DNA of 64,000 nt from Primula veris (Eukaryota > Streptophyta > Magnoliopsida > Ericales > Primulaceae), in assembly GCA_963682055.1 (NCBI GenBank), contig OY821745.1:3851501-3915500 (forward strand), read 5' to 3'. Below, piece by piece: positions 1 to 10,301 of the stretch (position 1 is the stretch's first letter; each line of letters begins with the position of its first letter). The notes below the pieces were generated by a model. The model worked only from the letters and a program-made list of their open reading frames with translations. It did no database searches and was not told the DNA's origin. Both the position numbers and the translations under genes were made by a program.

Positions 1-1068
1 ACTGCCCAATTGTAAATCATAGCTGAGATAATGTAAGGCTATAAACCCTTCATTTTGATATCTAGTGGTAATATGTGGGGCAATATGTGAAATGTGTGAG
101 GTATTACAAGTGTGATGGTTATATCAAAGGACTAACGTAGCATTTTTTTTCCTTTTTATTTTGTTTGGAAACGACTGATGTACATGTACTAGCATATGCT
201 ATGGTGGGATTTATAGTGTGGTCGCTATCAAAACATAAAAGGTACTGCTTGCTTGGTCAAATCTGATTTGAATGCCTAAATAAGCACTACATTTTCCATA
301 TAAAGTGCATTTTTCAAATGGTTTTTAACTTATTATTGACATTGGAAGAAGAACATTGGTTAATACTCTAAAGAGACTAGGAATATAAGATGAATATAAT
401 GTTTATAGGCATAACTCAACTGCGAGGACTTGATATAAGACAACTTTTCAAATCAAAACCTTATGTTTCCGGCTCTCGTATCGTATCTTCTTACTTGAAG
501 GAGATTAAGGTAAAAAATTATTACGGATTAAAGCCACTACTGTCTTGAAGGAATCTGGAATAGTGCAGTTTTTCAGTGGTTCGATCAGATTCACCAGCTT
601 ATAAGCAAAAAAAACCGGAATGAAACGAAGGAGAAATTTCCGAGAAGAGGGTTGCAGTAGCAAGAATATTACTGCTGCCCTGTAGGTACAATTTTTAGTT
701 TAAGAATTAAACGCAAAAACAAAAAACAAAAACCATATTTTCATTCCTTGTCTCACAGAAATGCTAACCGCAGGGGGAGCAGTATTATCTCTACTGCTGC
801 AATCCCCTCCCTTAATTCCCACTATCATTGAATGAATGGAAAGCAATTACCAAACAAAGCTCAATTACTGATTAGTGAGACACATCCTCATCTTAATAAT
901 TAGTACGCAAACTATTTTTTTTAACCGGTAGAGCAACCTAATATGATCAGCAAGTTCTCTGACTATCATATCAAACTAAATTGTACTTGATACAATTAGA
1001 GAGGTATCAGACAAAACTTCCTCTAAATCCCAAAGGAGGGGTTAAAAATGTGAGGGTGGAGTGAGATA
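1..1068. other. Intergenic DNA downstream of the AP endonuclease gene
   Basis: AT-rich sequence with no reading frame, repeat or RNA gene that I recognise. It lies 3' of the minus-strand AP endonuclease gene, so its right part (roughly 800-1068) probably holds that gene's 3' untranslated region. I see no other structure. Confidence 0.5.
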
Positions 1069-4000
1069 CTAGGTATCGGTCGAATCAGCAGGGCTTGCTT
1101 GCGAAAGCTCAAGGGATACTGGGCAGTGATCACTCCCATAAAAACCTGCAAAAGAGCTCAAACTTAGGCACTTATAAATTGAAAAAAAACAAGGAACTGG
1201 TAGAAAGAAAAGTTACTCCAAAAGAAATGCAATTTAATGACAACGTGAGTGAAAACTTCATCCTTTAAATTGGTTTTTATCTATACCTTGCAATTCAATA
1301 CCCTGTCCATGCATTTCACAAGAAACTATCCTCTCTTGGATTTTCTCGGACACTAGAAAATAGTCTATTCTCATTCTTTTCCCCCGATACCTGCAGAAGA
1401 ACCACTTGTTCTGGTCAAAGCCAACTATGACCAACTAACTCTAACATGAAAATGAATAATTACAAAGTAATGCAGAAGAAATTTGTATACGTATTATGCA
1501 ACAATATCAGTTCTTTATGATTGTATGGTTCATTCTTGACAATTGACTTTGTGCCAAAAATGAATTTACTGGGATGCCATAAAAGAGTAACAAAAGAGAT
1601 TATCATGCTGAGCATTTAAGAAGCTGCCCTTACTTTCCCACAGGGTTTCCTGACCATGAGAAGCCACGCTCCATGTCCTTATCCTTGTGTAGAAATCTAT
1701 AGGCATCAACTAGTTGTCCCCTGAAAGTACACAATTTACAAAATTCACCGTTTGTCGAACAGCACCCATAATTTGCAAATATATACACACATGCATTTCA
1801 GCATTTGCATACTCTCATTTATCAATTAAGTTTTATCAGGTCAATATTTACTAAAAGGAACACCAGATTGGGCACTCTATACATCATGATACATTTATTT
1901 ATTTCAATGTTTCTGATATGTTGGATTATTTATCAGCAACATATGCTTAGTTCCAGTTTGCGTACATACTCCTTCAGTAAGGCACCAAAACGTTTCCTCT
2001 CGCCCAAGGTAAATCCAGGCTGCCCAAAATCCTGCATTCAACAATTCCGTAAAAGAAATTAATAATTCAGAATAGATCATGGACATAAAAAAGAAGAAGG
2101 GGGATCTCTTTCGATCACTGATGACAATACTTATCATCTAGACTTTCACCTACTTTACATTTGCCACATGGACGTAGAATACTTTTTAGGCATACATTTT
2201 CACTTACTCTTTTACAAAGTACACTTCTTTACTTGTATGATGTAGATTAAAAAGGAAACATAAGGCTGAAAAGAAACTGAATTTTCTCAAGATTTTAACA
2301 TTTTTCAGAAGGTAAACAAAAGCAATCAAACTTTATTAAGGCAAAAACGCAAGAGAATGATTACCTCTTTATTTGGTGGTACATAACCATTAAGCTTTGC
2401 AGCACTAAAGAACTCAGGATGACTGACATCAATCTCTTCATGACTGTTAAACCAAACATATTATAAAGACAAATTTAAATTCTAACAGAATTAACTTATG
2501 TATTTCAACCTTAAGCTGTAACCAATCAGAAATTCAGATCCTGAATTTTTAGTAAAACTGTTAAGTCAAAAATATCCCTACTTGTATGTAAACAAAGCAA
2601 GGTTGCTACATAAGTGTTTGACTAGAATAACATTTTGAGGTCATACTTAAAACCAAGTAATTATAAAAAGGATGCTTGATTAAAACCAAGTAATTATAAA
2701 AAGGATGCCTGAGTAGATTGGGTTAAATGGACACGGGGATACAAAGGCCAAGCGTTGATAGCGAGATCTCAAATCAACTTATTGGTAAAGAATAATGAAC
2801 AGCTTTTGGCTCGCACTAGCCACTTATCTGACAACTACTTGAGTTTAAAGTTCAATATCGTCAAAATCCCTGTCTGAACATTCTTTCTTGAAGATTAGTA
2901 AGAGTTTGTGAACATTGAGAAATGTATAACAATATATGAAAGTTATCAAACACTCGGTAAATATACCAAAATCACTGAACTATAATTTGTATCGATAGCA
3001 GAAGTTATAAGCTATTTAACAGAGAGCTATAATATTATGAATAAATCAAAACAAAGGAAGCATTTGAAAGAAGGGCTTTGGTAGGAAAAGAGATGTGGAA
3101 GGTTACCTTACATTAAGATCACCACACCAAATCAGGGGTTTATCTGAATTTTGGAACACAAACTCCATCATTCTCTTATCCCATTTTCTTCTCCTTTGAA
3201 ATGAATTCTCCTCTTCTTTCCAACCATTGTTTGGCGAATATGTATTTAGTAGACGGAAAGAATCAAACTCGGCAAGAATAACGCGGCCATCCGGTTCATG
3301 CTTTGAAGCTAGAAGTTAGAGAATGGTTATCACTTTTCTGCTCTCAAATTTATATGAACTATTGAACAATATAAAAACTAATTAAAACGGACTACATGAC
3401 TATCAGATGAAAGATTCTTACCCTACATTGTCCATCACATTATGTCTAGAAACATACATCAAGATATCTATTAGGATAACATCTTACATGGTAGGGGAGA
3501 AACTTACTGACCATACATCAAGAATCAAGATATCTATTAGGATAACATCTTACATGGTAGTGGAGAAACTTACTGAATACTTGAAATCTAAGCATTTCTA
3601 CACTAATACCGTCGTTATAGGTATACTTAAGAAGCTTATAATCAGGGGCGGAACTAGGAAGCTCAACTGGGAGGGGCTGATTTTGTTATGAATCTTTATT
3701 CATTGTGTAGAAGGGGCTATTACACTAGTTTTAAAAATTTTAAACAAAACTACATAAGGAAAATTTTCGTGGAATTTTATTGGAAATAGGAGTGGCTACA
3801 GCCTCGACTGTCTCCACCTACTTCCTTCCCTGCTTATAAATTATACTATATTAATAACTAAATGAAAGATCTTTGGTTAATCAAACAGGCGAAAAGAAAA
3901 AGAAATAAGCGCAAAAATATCAAAAATAAACGACCTGATTTATCCAAAGAGAAGTAAATTTTGTTTGGTTGACAACATTTCTTAATCAATAATGCCGTCC

Positions 4001-5678
4001 CTGCATACTTCGAATCTGAAAGTGACCACCAAACTTTATAATCTTTGAAAGGGTGATTTGACATGGCACGAAGCAGAACCTGAACAGTGTCAAACAAGGA
4101 TAGATTAGAAAAAATAAAAAAACTTGGAGTAATTGTTATAAGTAAACAGTAATCTATTGTGATTACAAGCTTCAGCTCTCAGAAAGATTGGAAATTTTCG
4201 GCCATAATCATAAAGCTATAATAAAATTAAATTACAAATAACGAATTCCCACTAATGGCACTACAAAATTTGATAGATAGTAATTTTACAACGACCTACC
4301 TGTTTCTCCTCTCGTGAAGAGCTTGTATCATCTTTCAATTCTCCTTGGTTTTTAGGCCCGCCCTTTGGACCAGCTGCTGGCATCCTTACTTCCTATTATC
4401 AACAAAACATTAAGCTTATTTATACACTTCATACATATATGTGTGTGTGCATATATCAGCCCTGGCATAAGCACACGTCAGCCAAGTAGCTTAGGAACTG
4501 GTACCTAAATAGTTGCAAAATTTAATATATTTTACAGAAAAAAGTCGTTCCCCCGATATAATACAAGAAGAAAATATTATGTTGTTGATTTTCTCGATCT
4601 ATACTACTCTGTAATTTATAGCAAACAAATTAGCTAAACTCGATAGAAACCAGACCATTATCACCAAAATCATACACAACATTCATCACTTATAATTATA
4701 AATAAACAGTCCTCGCATTAAACCCCAATAAAACCCCCAAAATCTAAAACTGTACACACACACACTTACTTATACATATACATATGTGTGTGTATATATA
4801 GGCCCTGGTATAATACAAGCCAGCCACGTAGCTTAGGCACTGTCAGTGGCGGAAGTCGCGGATTTGAATGTAGGTGAGGCTAAATTGCATGTTTATATAT
4901 TTTTTGTAATTATGAGGAGTGTTAAAAGGATATAATCATCAAGTTTGCAGAAAAAAAAACATGGGCAATTTTAAAAAAATTCACAAAATGCGGGGTGTTA
5001 TTGCCCTTTTAGCCTCTACCCTGAACCTAGTTCCTCCCCTGGGCACTGGTTCCTAAATAGTCGCAAAAAATTAGTTTAATTTAATTTACAGAACAATGTA
5101 ATTCCCCTGATATAATACAAAAAGAACATATCTGATGGTCTAATTTGTGTAATGTCGAATATAATATTATGTTCTTTTCAGGACAAATTGAAAACAAAAA
5201 TTGTACTATATATTATATATTCTATATGTGACCTGTATGTCAATAACATCAGGATCAAGGCTCTGTAGAAACTTAGTAAGCTCAGTAAAGTTGTTTTTAA
5301 TACGAATGAGAAAGCTATTAGCATTCCACGTCACAAACTTCTTCGGCTCTCTCTTTCCCTTATTATTATTATTCTCTTCTCCTCCATTTTCATCTCTCTG
5401 AGTAGCAGCATAATCTCTCTCCTCGTCTTTCGGAGAGAGAGTCGGTTTCTTCGCTGCTCCTCTGTCTTTTGTAATTGCCAATTGAATGGAAAAATCTCTT
5501 CATTCCCCCCTTTTATCACTCTCTCTACACCACCAATCGTATATGCATCTATGTATGTATGTATCTCCGCTTTCTAAGCTACTGTTTATTTGGTCCTCAG
5601 GGAGCTAATAAAGATAGTAATTTCCTTCTTCTTTGTTCATGCATGCCAAACAAGTCCATTATCACCAAAACTAAAGTC

Positions 5679-5711
<33 letters not shown>

Positions 5712-6885
5712 TCTCAAAACCGCATTAATACTACTACTCCGTAATTCAAAGCGAGCAAAATAGCTAAATTCAATAAAAAGCATACATAGTAACCAAATTT
5801 ATACACAATCCCTGCATTTAACCCAAATAAAACCCCCAAAATCTAAAACCCCACACACAGTCTCACACACACACATACTACTTTATTATTATTATTTTGG
5901 TGGGTAAACCCACTATTTCATTAATAATGAATGATCGTAAGTCGTAACGACCTTATTACAGGTTAAATCAACTTAGAACAATGAAAACTTCAATAAAATA
6001 ACACACACACACACATCTCAAAATTGCATTAACAATACCAATCCGTAATTCATAGCAAACAGAATAGCTAAACTCAATAGAAAGCATACACTCTAACCAA
6101 ATTTATACACAATCCCTGCATTTAACCCCAATAAAACCCCCAAAATCTAAAACCACACACATATACCACTTTTTTATTATTATTTTGGTGGGTAAACCCA
6201 CTATTTCATTAATAATGAATGGTCGTAAGCCAGGGTCAGCCGGCAATGTACTCGGGAAAAAAATTACGGGCAACACCCGACTATATTTTTAATATAATTA
6301 GTAATTAAAATAAAAATATTAAACACCAATTTGTTTACAATGTGTTGCAATACCTCAAATGGTAGAGAAGTTTGGTAGTTTACATAGGAGATAGATAATT
6401 TCATTTTTATTTGTTTTTATCGAGCAAAAAAAAAACTTAAGTCTTAGGCATTCCGAGATACCAGGCCGGCACAGTCTCACATACACACACTACTTTTTTA
6501 TTATTATTTTGGTGGGTAAACCCGCTATTTCATTAATAATGAATGGTCGTAACACCTTATCAACTTAGAACAATGAAAACATCAACAAAATAAAACAAAC
6601 ACACATACTATGTGTGTGTGTATATATATATGTGACCTGTAAGGCAATAACATCAGGATCTAGGGTTTGTAGAAACTTAGTAAGCTCAATCAAGTTGTTC
6701 TTAACACGAAGAAGAAAGCTATTTGCATTCCACGTCACAAACTTTTTCGGTTCTCTCTTTATATTCTCTTCTTCTCCATTTTCGTCTCTCTGAGTTAAAC
6801 AATCTCTCTCCTTGTCTTTCGGAGAGAGATTGGGTTTCTTCACAGCTCCCCCGTCTTTCCCAATTGGCTGGAAAAACCTCTTCAT
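1069..6885 (-). CDS. APE1L: AP endonuclease, exonuclease III family (APE1L-like), nine exons
   Basis: Predicted class II apurinic/apyrimidinic endonuclease of nuclear base-excision repair, which nicks DNA 5' of abasic sites. Exons read on the minus strand: 6885-6637, 4392-4300, 4079-3935, 3308-3107, 2443-2365, 2031-1970, 1720-1634, 1390-1287 and 1145-1069. All junctions are GT-AG and phases agree, giving 365 codons, the usual size for plant APE1L. Family motifs appear in order: TWNANSFLLR near the N-terminus, the EVRMP active-site segment at the start of exon 2, YAGTALL in exon 3, NTYSPNNGW and WCGDLNV in exon 4, IDYFLVSE in exon 8 and GSDHCPV near the end. The N-terminus MKRFF followed by a charged stretch also matches the plant family. 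The start is the ATG at 6885; the nearer copy of exon 1 at 5503-5233 is frameshifted and has no in-frame methionine. Intron 1 is over 2.2 kb of duplicated sequence. The call rests on recalled family sequence, not on a search. Confidence 0.93.
3461..3576. repeat. 66-bp tandem duplication in an AP endonuclease intron
   Basis: A block beginning AAGATATCTATTAGGATAAC starts at 3461 and again at 3527, with the shared segment running to 3576 and about one mismatch (GGTAGGGGAG versus GGTAGTGGAG). It lies in the intron between exons 3 and 4. It looks like a recent local duplication with no coding role. Confidence 0.8.
3643..3832. mobile_element. hAT-type MITE, copy 1
   Basis: About 190 bp beginning CAGGGGCGGAACTAGG and ending CCTACTTCCTTCCCTG, so the ends are imperfect inverted repeats. 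It is flanked by 8-bp near-duplicates CTTATAAT (3635-3642) and CTTATAAA (3833-3840), the size expected for hAT insertions. It has no coding capacity and lies in an intron of the AP endonuclease gene. Confidence 0.75.
4844..5041. mobile_element. hAT-type MITE, copy 2, inside a duplicated segment
   Basis: About 198 bp starting CAGTGGCGGA and ending TCCTCCCCTG, flanked by GGCACTGT (4836-4843) and GGCACTGG (5042-5049), an 8-bp target duplication with one mismatch. The paralogous segment at 4450-4530 lacks the insertion and reads straight through, which serves as an empty site and confirms the boundaries. It is in the same family as the element at 3643-3832. Confidence 0.8.
5233..5503 (-). pseudogene. 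Frameshifted duplicate of AP endonuclease exon 1
   Basis: A second copy of the first coding exon, closer to exon 2. It keeps an ATG at 5503 (MKRFF start), the TWNANSFLIR motif and a GT splice donor after CAG at 5233. Relative to the intact copy (6885-6637) it has a net 7-nt insertion just after the MKRFF-SIG segment, which throws the rest out of frame. The frame holding the conserved motif contains no methionine before exon 2, so this copy cannot start a full-length protein. With no splice acceptor of its own it should be skipped when transcription begins at the distal exon. Confidence 0.85.
5682..5710. repeat. (CA)n microsatellite
   Basis: About 14 uninterrupted AC dinucleotides in the upstream flank of the duplicated first exon. 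Shorter AC runs recur near 5860, 6000 and 6600. Confidence 0.95.
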
Positions 6886-6920
6886 TAATTTCCCCCTTAC
6901 TTTCTCACTCTATACCACCA

Positions 6921-6956
<36 letters not shown>
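6921..6956. repeat. (CT)n(AT)n microsatellite upstream of APE1L
   Basis: Ten CT units followed by about eight AT units, 36-71 bp upstream of the APE1L ATG on its 5' side. CT-rich tracts are common in plant core promoters and 5' leaders. A similar CT tract lies on the other side of the MULE at 13147-13205. Confidence 0.9.
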
Positions 6957-7079
6957 GTATGTATCTATAGACTTATGTATGTATCTCCGCTTTCTAAGCT
7001 ACTGTTTTTTTGGGAGGCTGTAACACTTTATTCCCAAAACATACAACTAATTAAAATTATAAATACTAAATAATTTATA

Positions 7080-7088
7080 TCCTTTTAA
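7080..7088. repeat. MULE target site duplication, left copy
   Basis: TCCTTTTAA immediately before the left terminal inverted repeat. It is identical to 13138-13146. Nine base pairs is the classical Mutator-type length. Confidence 0.95.
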
Positions 7089-7337
7089 GAGTTTTTTGCC
7101 AAAATAGGCCAATTGGGACTGAAAAATCCCATTATGGGCTACCTTTCTTTAAAATTCTCAAAACGGTCTACTTCTGAAAAACGACCGATCGAAATGTTAA
7201 AAACGACCGGTCGTTTTTATCATGAACTCTCTGGAACAATTTGGACCAAAAACGATCGGTCGTTTTGTCCAATTCGATCGGTCATTTTTCAGACCAAAAA
7301 CGATCGGTCGTTCTGTACATTTCGATCGGTCGTTTTT
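7089..7337 (+). repeat. MULE left terminal inverted repeat
   Basis: 249 bp, the reverse complement of 12889-13137 with only a few mismatches. The outer 80 bp are unique sequence, and the inner part holds palindromes of the form AAACGATCGGTCGTTT. Confidence 0.95.
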
Positions 7338-7515
7338 ATTGTGAACTCTCTGGAAGAAATCATACCTAAAACGATCGGTCGTTTCTGAAAAACGATCGGT
7401 CGTTTTTCTTGTGAACTCTCTGGAAGAAATTTGATCTGAAACGATCGGTCGTTTTTTAGAACGATCGGTCATCTGTTGAAAAACGATCGGTCATTTTTCA
7501 CAGTCGACCGATCGA
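7175..7515. repeat. Array of CGATCGGTCG palindromes, left MULE arm
   Basis: Roughly a dozen copies of a 16-bp near-palindrome, consensus AAACGATCGGTCGTTT, with ACGACCGGTCGT a perfect dyad. Copies are spaced irregularly at about 20-50 bp and separated by short spacers such as GTGAACTCTCTGGAA. The array continues past the TIR boundary. Arrays of dyads at transposon ends often serve as transposase or host-factor binding sites; that role is an inference here. Confidence 0.9.
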
Positions 7516-7537
7516 CTGTAAACAATTTACAGAAGAA

Positions 7538-8198
7538 TAATTTTTTGCACTTTTTGACACTGATTTGGCAAAAAATATATAAAAACATGATCCCCTTTTT
7601 GAACATGATCCCTTAAAAAATGATGTCGTAAATTAATATGTTTAGTACGAGTGTTGGATCGGATTTTTCGAAAGATTTATAGCAATAGTATTATCACATA
7701 AAATGATGTCGTAAATTAATATGTTTAGTACAAGATGTGTAGGTGACGTTTTACTAAACATCCGATTTAAAACAAGTAAATGTCACAACATCCGATTTAA
7801 AACGAAGTTAAACAAAGCTAAACGATTAAGGAAAACGAACGATCAAATGCAAGCGAAAAATTGGCCATAGTTTTGCCTAAAAACCGTCAATCGCCACAAA
7901 TGAAAAACAACATAAATAACCCAATCAACTAGATATATATGCGCACAAGTTATAATAACATCAAAATCGCATTTCTAGAATTATAAATACGCAATCTCAC
8001 AACGTCATACAATTTAACATGTAATGATAAATAGCAACATAAAAAAGATTGATAACATAATTGCAAAACGTTTGCTACTTATTGCATAAAAAACAACGTA
8101 GTTCGAAATAAAATGAAAAACAAAGGAAATACAACGCAAAATAAAAGAGGGTATTTCTCCCCCTTTGACATCATCAAAAACATAAAAAAAATAACCGC
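7538..8198. other. Non-coding interior of the MULE, left side
   Basis: AT-rich, with no gene seen. A roughly 45-bp segment containing GCACTTTTTGACACTGATTT (7550-7569) recurs as a direct repeat at 9992-10020. A short block with GATGTCGTAAATTAATATG is repeated at 7622 and 7704. Confidence 0.7.
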
Positions 8199-9564
8199 CT
8201 AGTCGCGGTGGGAGGTCGCGTCGTCCTCTTCGTCTTCGTCATTGTCGGGACCGGCTAGATCGGGAAAATACCCGTAGAACTTTGCCCGTTGCTCGGCGCT
8301 TATCCTATCAATTTCGTCCAAGTCTTCTTGACTTGTGTTCATGGAGCGAAACATGCGTCGGTGGAGTCGCGCATTTTGATATTGGTCGATGTATAGATCG
8401 TCGTAGAATTGTTCGGTCCGCGGAGGACGGTTGGAAGATCCGACTTGAGCTTTTCCGCGACCTCGAGTGGGACGAGAAGAGGAAGGAATGTGAGACGGGG
8501 GAAGCGACTCGGAGGAAATAGGCACATCCTCACGAGCGGCTTGCGGTGTGGCCTTAGGGCCGACATATTCTTCCTCTTCGGGGGAAAGAGGAGTATAGTC
8601 GGGGCCGGACACCCGTTTACCAGACCAAGTAATGGTCTTGGCGGTAGTGTTGAATTTTATTGACATTTGGGAAAGATAAGAGGTGTCCCAAATGTGTTTA
8701 TCCTTGTTCTTGAAAAGGGTTCCACCGGGAACAAGGTTGATGTCTTTTAAGATGGCCGAAATCAAGGCACCGTAAGGTAGCCCATTCTTAGATTTCGTTT
8801 TGAGCGAATCCATCTTAAAGAATATGAGCGTCGCGAAGTAAAGTTTGACTCGGCGATGGATGCACCCTAGAAGAAAGATGTACTCATTGGTAACATCCGT
8901 GAAGTTTGAAGTATGAGGGAGGACAATATGGGAGAGGATATGGTAGGCTAATTTATTTCGGAAGAGAAGCCCGTGGGCTTTGTTAGATTGATTGTTGTGG
9001 GTGGGATGAAATAGCTCATCTTTGAAATCGGTAAAATTAACGATATCGAGCATATCGCAAAGTTCGTCACTTTGCTCGTACACCCCCTCAGCATCGAGGT
9101 GTAGAAGATTTCGTAAACGGTTTATACCGTAAACGAAGGGTTGTCCGTTAAAAGATGAACGCAAGCGGAGTGCGTCATCATCATCCTTATCAAGAACTAG
9201 GTTATGGTAAAATTCATATATATTTTCAATGAAGAAAGGCTCTTTTAGAGTAAGAATTACGTTGAGTTTTTGGAAGTTTAAATCTTGCATGAGAAGAGGA
9301 AAACGTTCAAGAAATAAAGGCATGTCTAATGTAAAGTTAGTCAAGATAGCTCTTTTACCCATTGCAAGTGGATAGAGAGGAGGAAGAGAGCCGGAAGAGG
9401 CACCGGGGCCCGATGGTGGAGCGGTAGAGGAGCCGGTTCGTCGACCGCGAGGAACACGGGGGGGGGGGGGGGGGGGGGGGGGGGCTCGGGGACGGAGGCA
9501 CGTAGTCGTCCTCATGTTCGTCAACGAGGTGTGGTTGAGCTTGTGCTTTCTTGGTGCGAACCAT
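8199..9564 (-). CDS. Second MULE ORF, unknown function, frame interrupted at a C homopolymer
   Basis: A protein of about 450 residues encoded on the minus strand inside the MULE. The natural start is the ATG at 9564 (MVRTKKAQAQPHL). Translation then enters a polyproline tract encoded by a run of 27 C's (G on the plus strand, 9458-9484). The main frame downstream of the run is offset by one base, so as sequenced the protein breaks there. The rest has a globular central part (about 240 residues, with FYHNLV and INRLRNLLHLDAEG) and an acidic, serine-rich, disordered C-terminus ending near DEDEEDD. The central part resembles what is annotated in many plants as a putative plant transposon protein domain, but I cannot confirm that. 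It is not MURA and could be a captured host or retroelement gene. Confidence 0.6.
9458..9484. repeat. 27-bp G homopolymer
   Basis: An uninterrupted run of 27 G's that encodes prolines on the minus strand. Its length decides whether the MULE ORF at 8199-9564 is open: one base fewer (26) would join the two frames. It is a likely spot for replication slippage or sequencing error. Confidence 0.95.
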
Positions 9565-9824
9565 GGTTGGATTTTTAAAAAAATTAGGGTTTTTGAAGAA
9601 TTGGTATTTTGAAAAAAAAAAAAGGGTTTTCAAGAAACGGAATCAATCGATTATTGATTATAAGGATTAATAAGAGAATTGGGTTATATATATATAGATA
9701 TTTGGGATTTTTAGAAAATTTTAGGGAGAGGGGGAGAATTTTTTGATAAAGAGAGATGAAAGGTTTTGAAAAGTGAAAGAGAATTAGGGTTGAAAAGAGG
9801 TTTAAAAACTGGAAAACAGAAATA

Positions 9825-9970
9825 CGATCGGTCGTTTTGGAATTACGATCGGTCGTTTTTGGACAAAAATGTTCCAGTGGGCACACCGAAAAAACGATCG
9901 GTCGTTTTTGCATAACGATCGGTCGTCTGTGTAAAAACGATCGGTCGTTTTTAACAGAGATCGGTCGTTT
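9825..9970. repeat. Internal array of CGATCGGTCG palindromes
   Basis: Six copies of the same motif as in the MULE ends, located upstream (in the minus-strand sense) of the second ORF. Next to it at 9984-10036 is a direct repeat of sequence found beside the left-end array at 7540-7585. This block may act as the promoter or binding region of the second ORF, or mark the end of a nested duplication. Confidence 0.85.
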
Positions 9971-10036
9971 TTGGACAAAAATGTTCCAAATAATTTTTTG
10001 CACTTTTCGACACTGATTTGGCAAGAAAAATATATA

Positions 10037-10301
10037 AAAATACTAAAATATATATAAAATCAATCAAATATATATATTTATGTTAATTGCACTTATTTAT
10101 TTATGTTGTTCATTCTACTTTTTATGTTAATTGCATTTATTTATTTACTCTCATACTTAACAAACCAGTTTATCTTCTCAAAAAACAGTATGAAAAAACA
10201 CTGAGAATAAATATAGATATTTCATCTTAAAAAAGACAATTACAAGCGGAAAATTAAACTAGTACAAGATACATATTGGGACCTTGAAGCTACAGCTAAA
10301 A
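10037..10301. other. AT-rich spacer between the two MULE ORFs
   Basis: Low-complexity AT-rich DNA containing a repeat of a segment with ATGTTAATTGCA (10080 and 10122). No gene is seen. Confidence 0.6.

Larger units (their letters stand above)
4440..6560. repeat. Tandemly duplicated 5' region and intron 1 of the AP endonuclease gene
   Basis: Several diverged copies of one block tile this stretch. A segment containing AATAAAACCCCCAAAATCT recurs near 4725-4745, 5825-5845 and 6130-6150. A segment containing GGTGGGTAAACCC recurs near 5900, 6190 and 6510. The 4450-4580 segment is repeated at 4795-5115, where a MITE interrupts it. The duplication also took in the first coding exon (see 5233-5503). 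A further copy of the first block lies far away at 38.65-38.80 kb, so part of it is a dispersed repeat. Confidence 0.75.

Noticed and set aside
1805..2137. Overlapping frames on both strands near 1.8-2.1 kb
   Set aside because: They overlap exon 6 of APE1L and its introns; only the exon frame matches the family.
7113..7472. Repetitive frames in the MULE ends (NDRSFCPIRSV-type)
   Set aside because: They are translations of the CGATCGGTCG arrays, occur on both strands, and have no gene structure.
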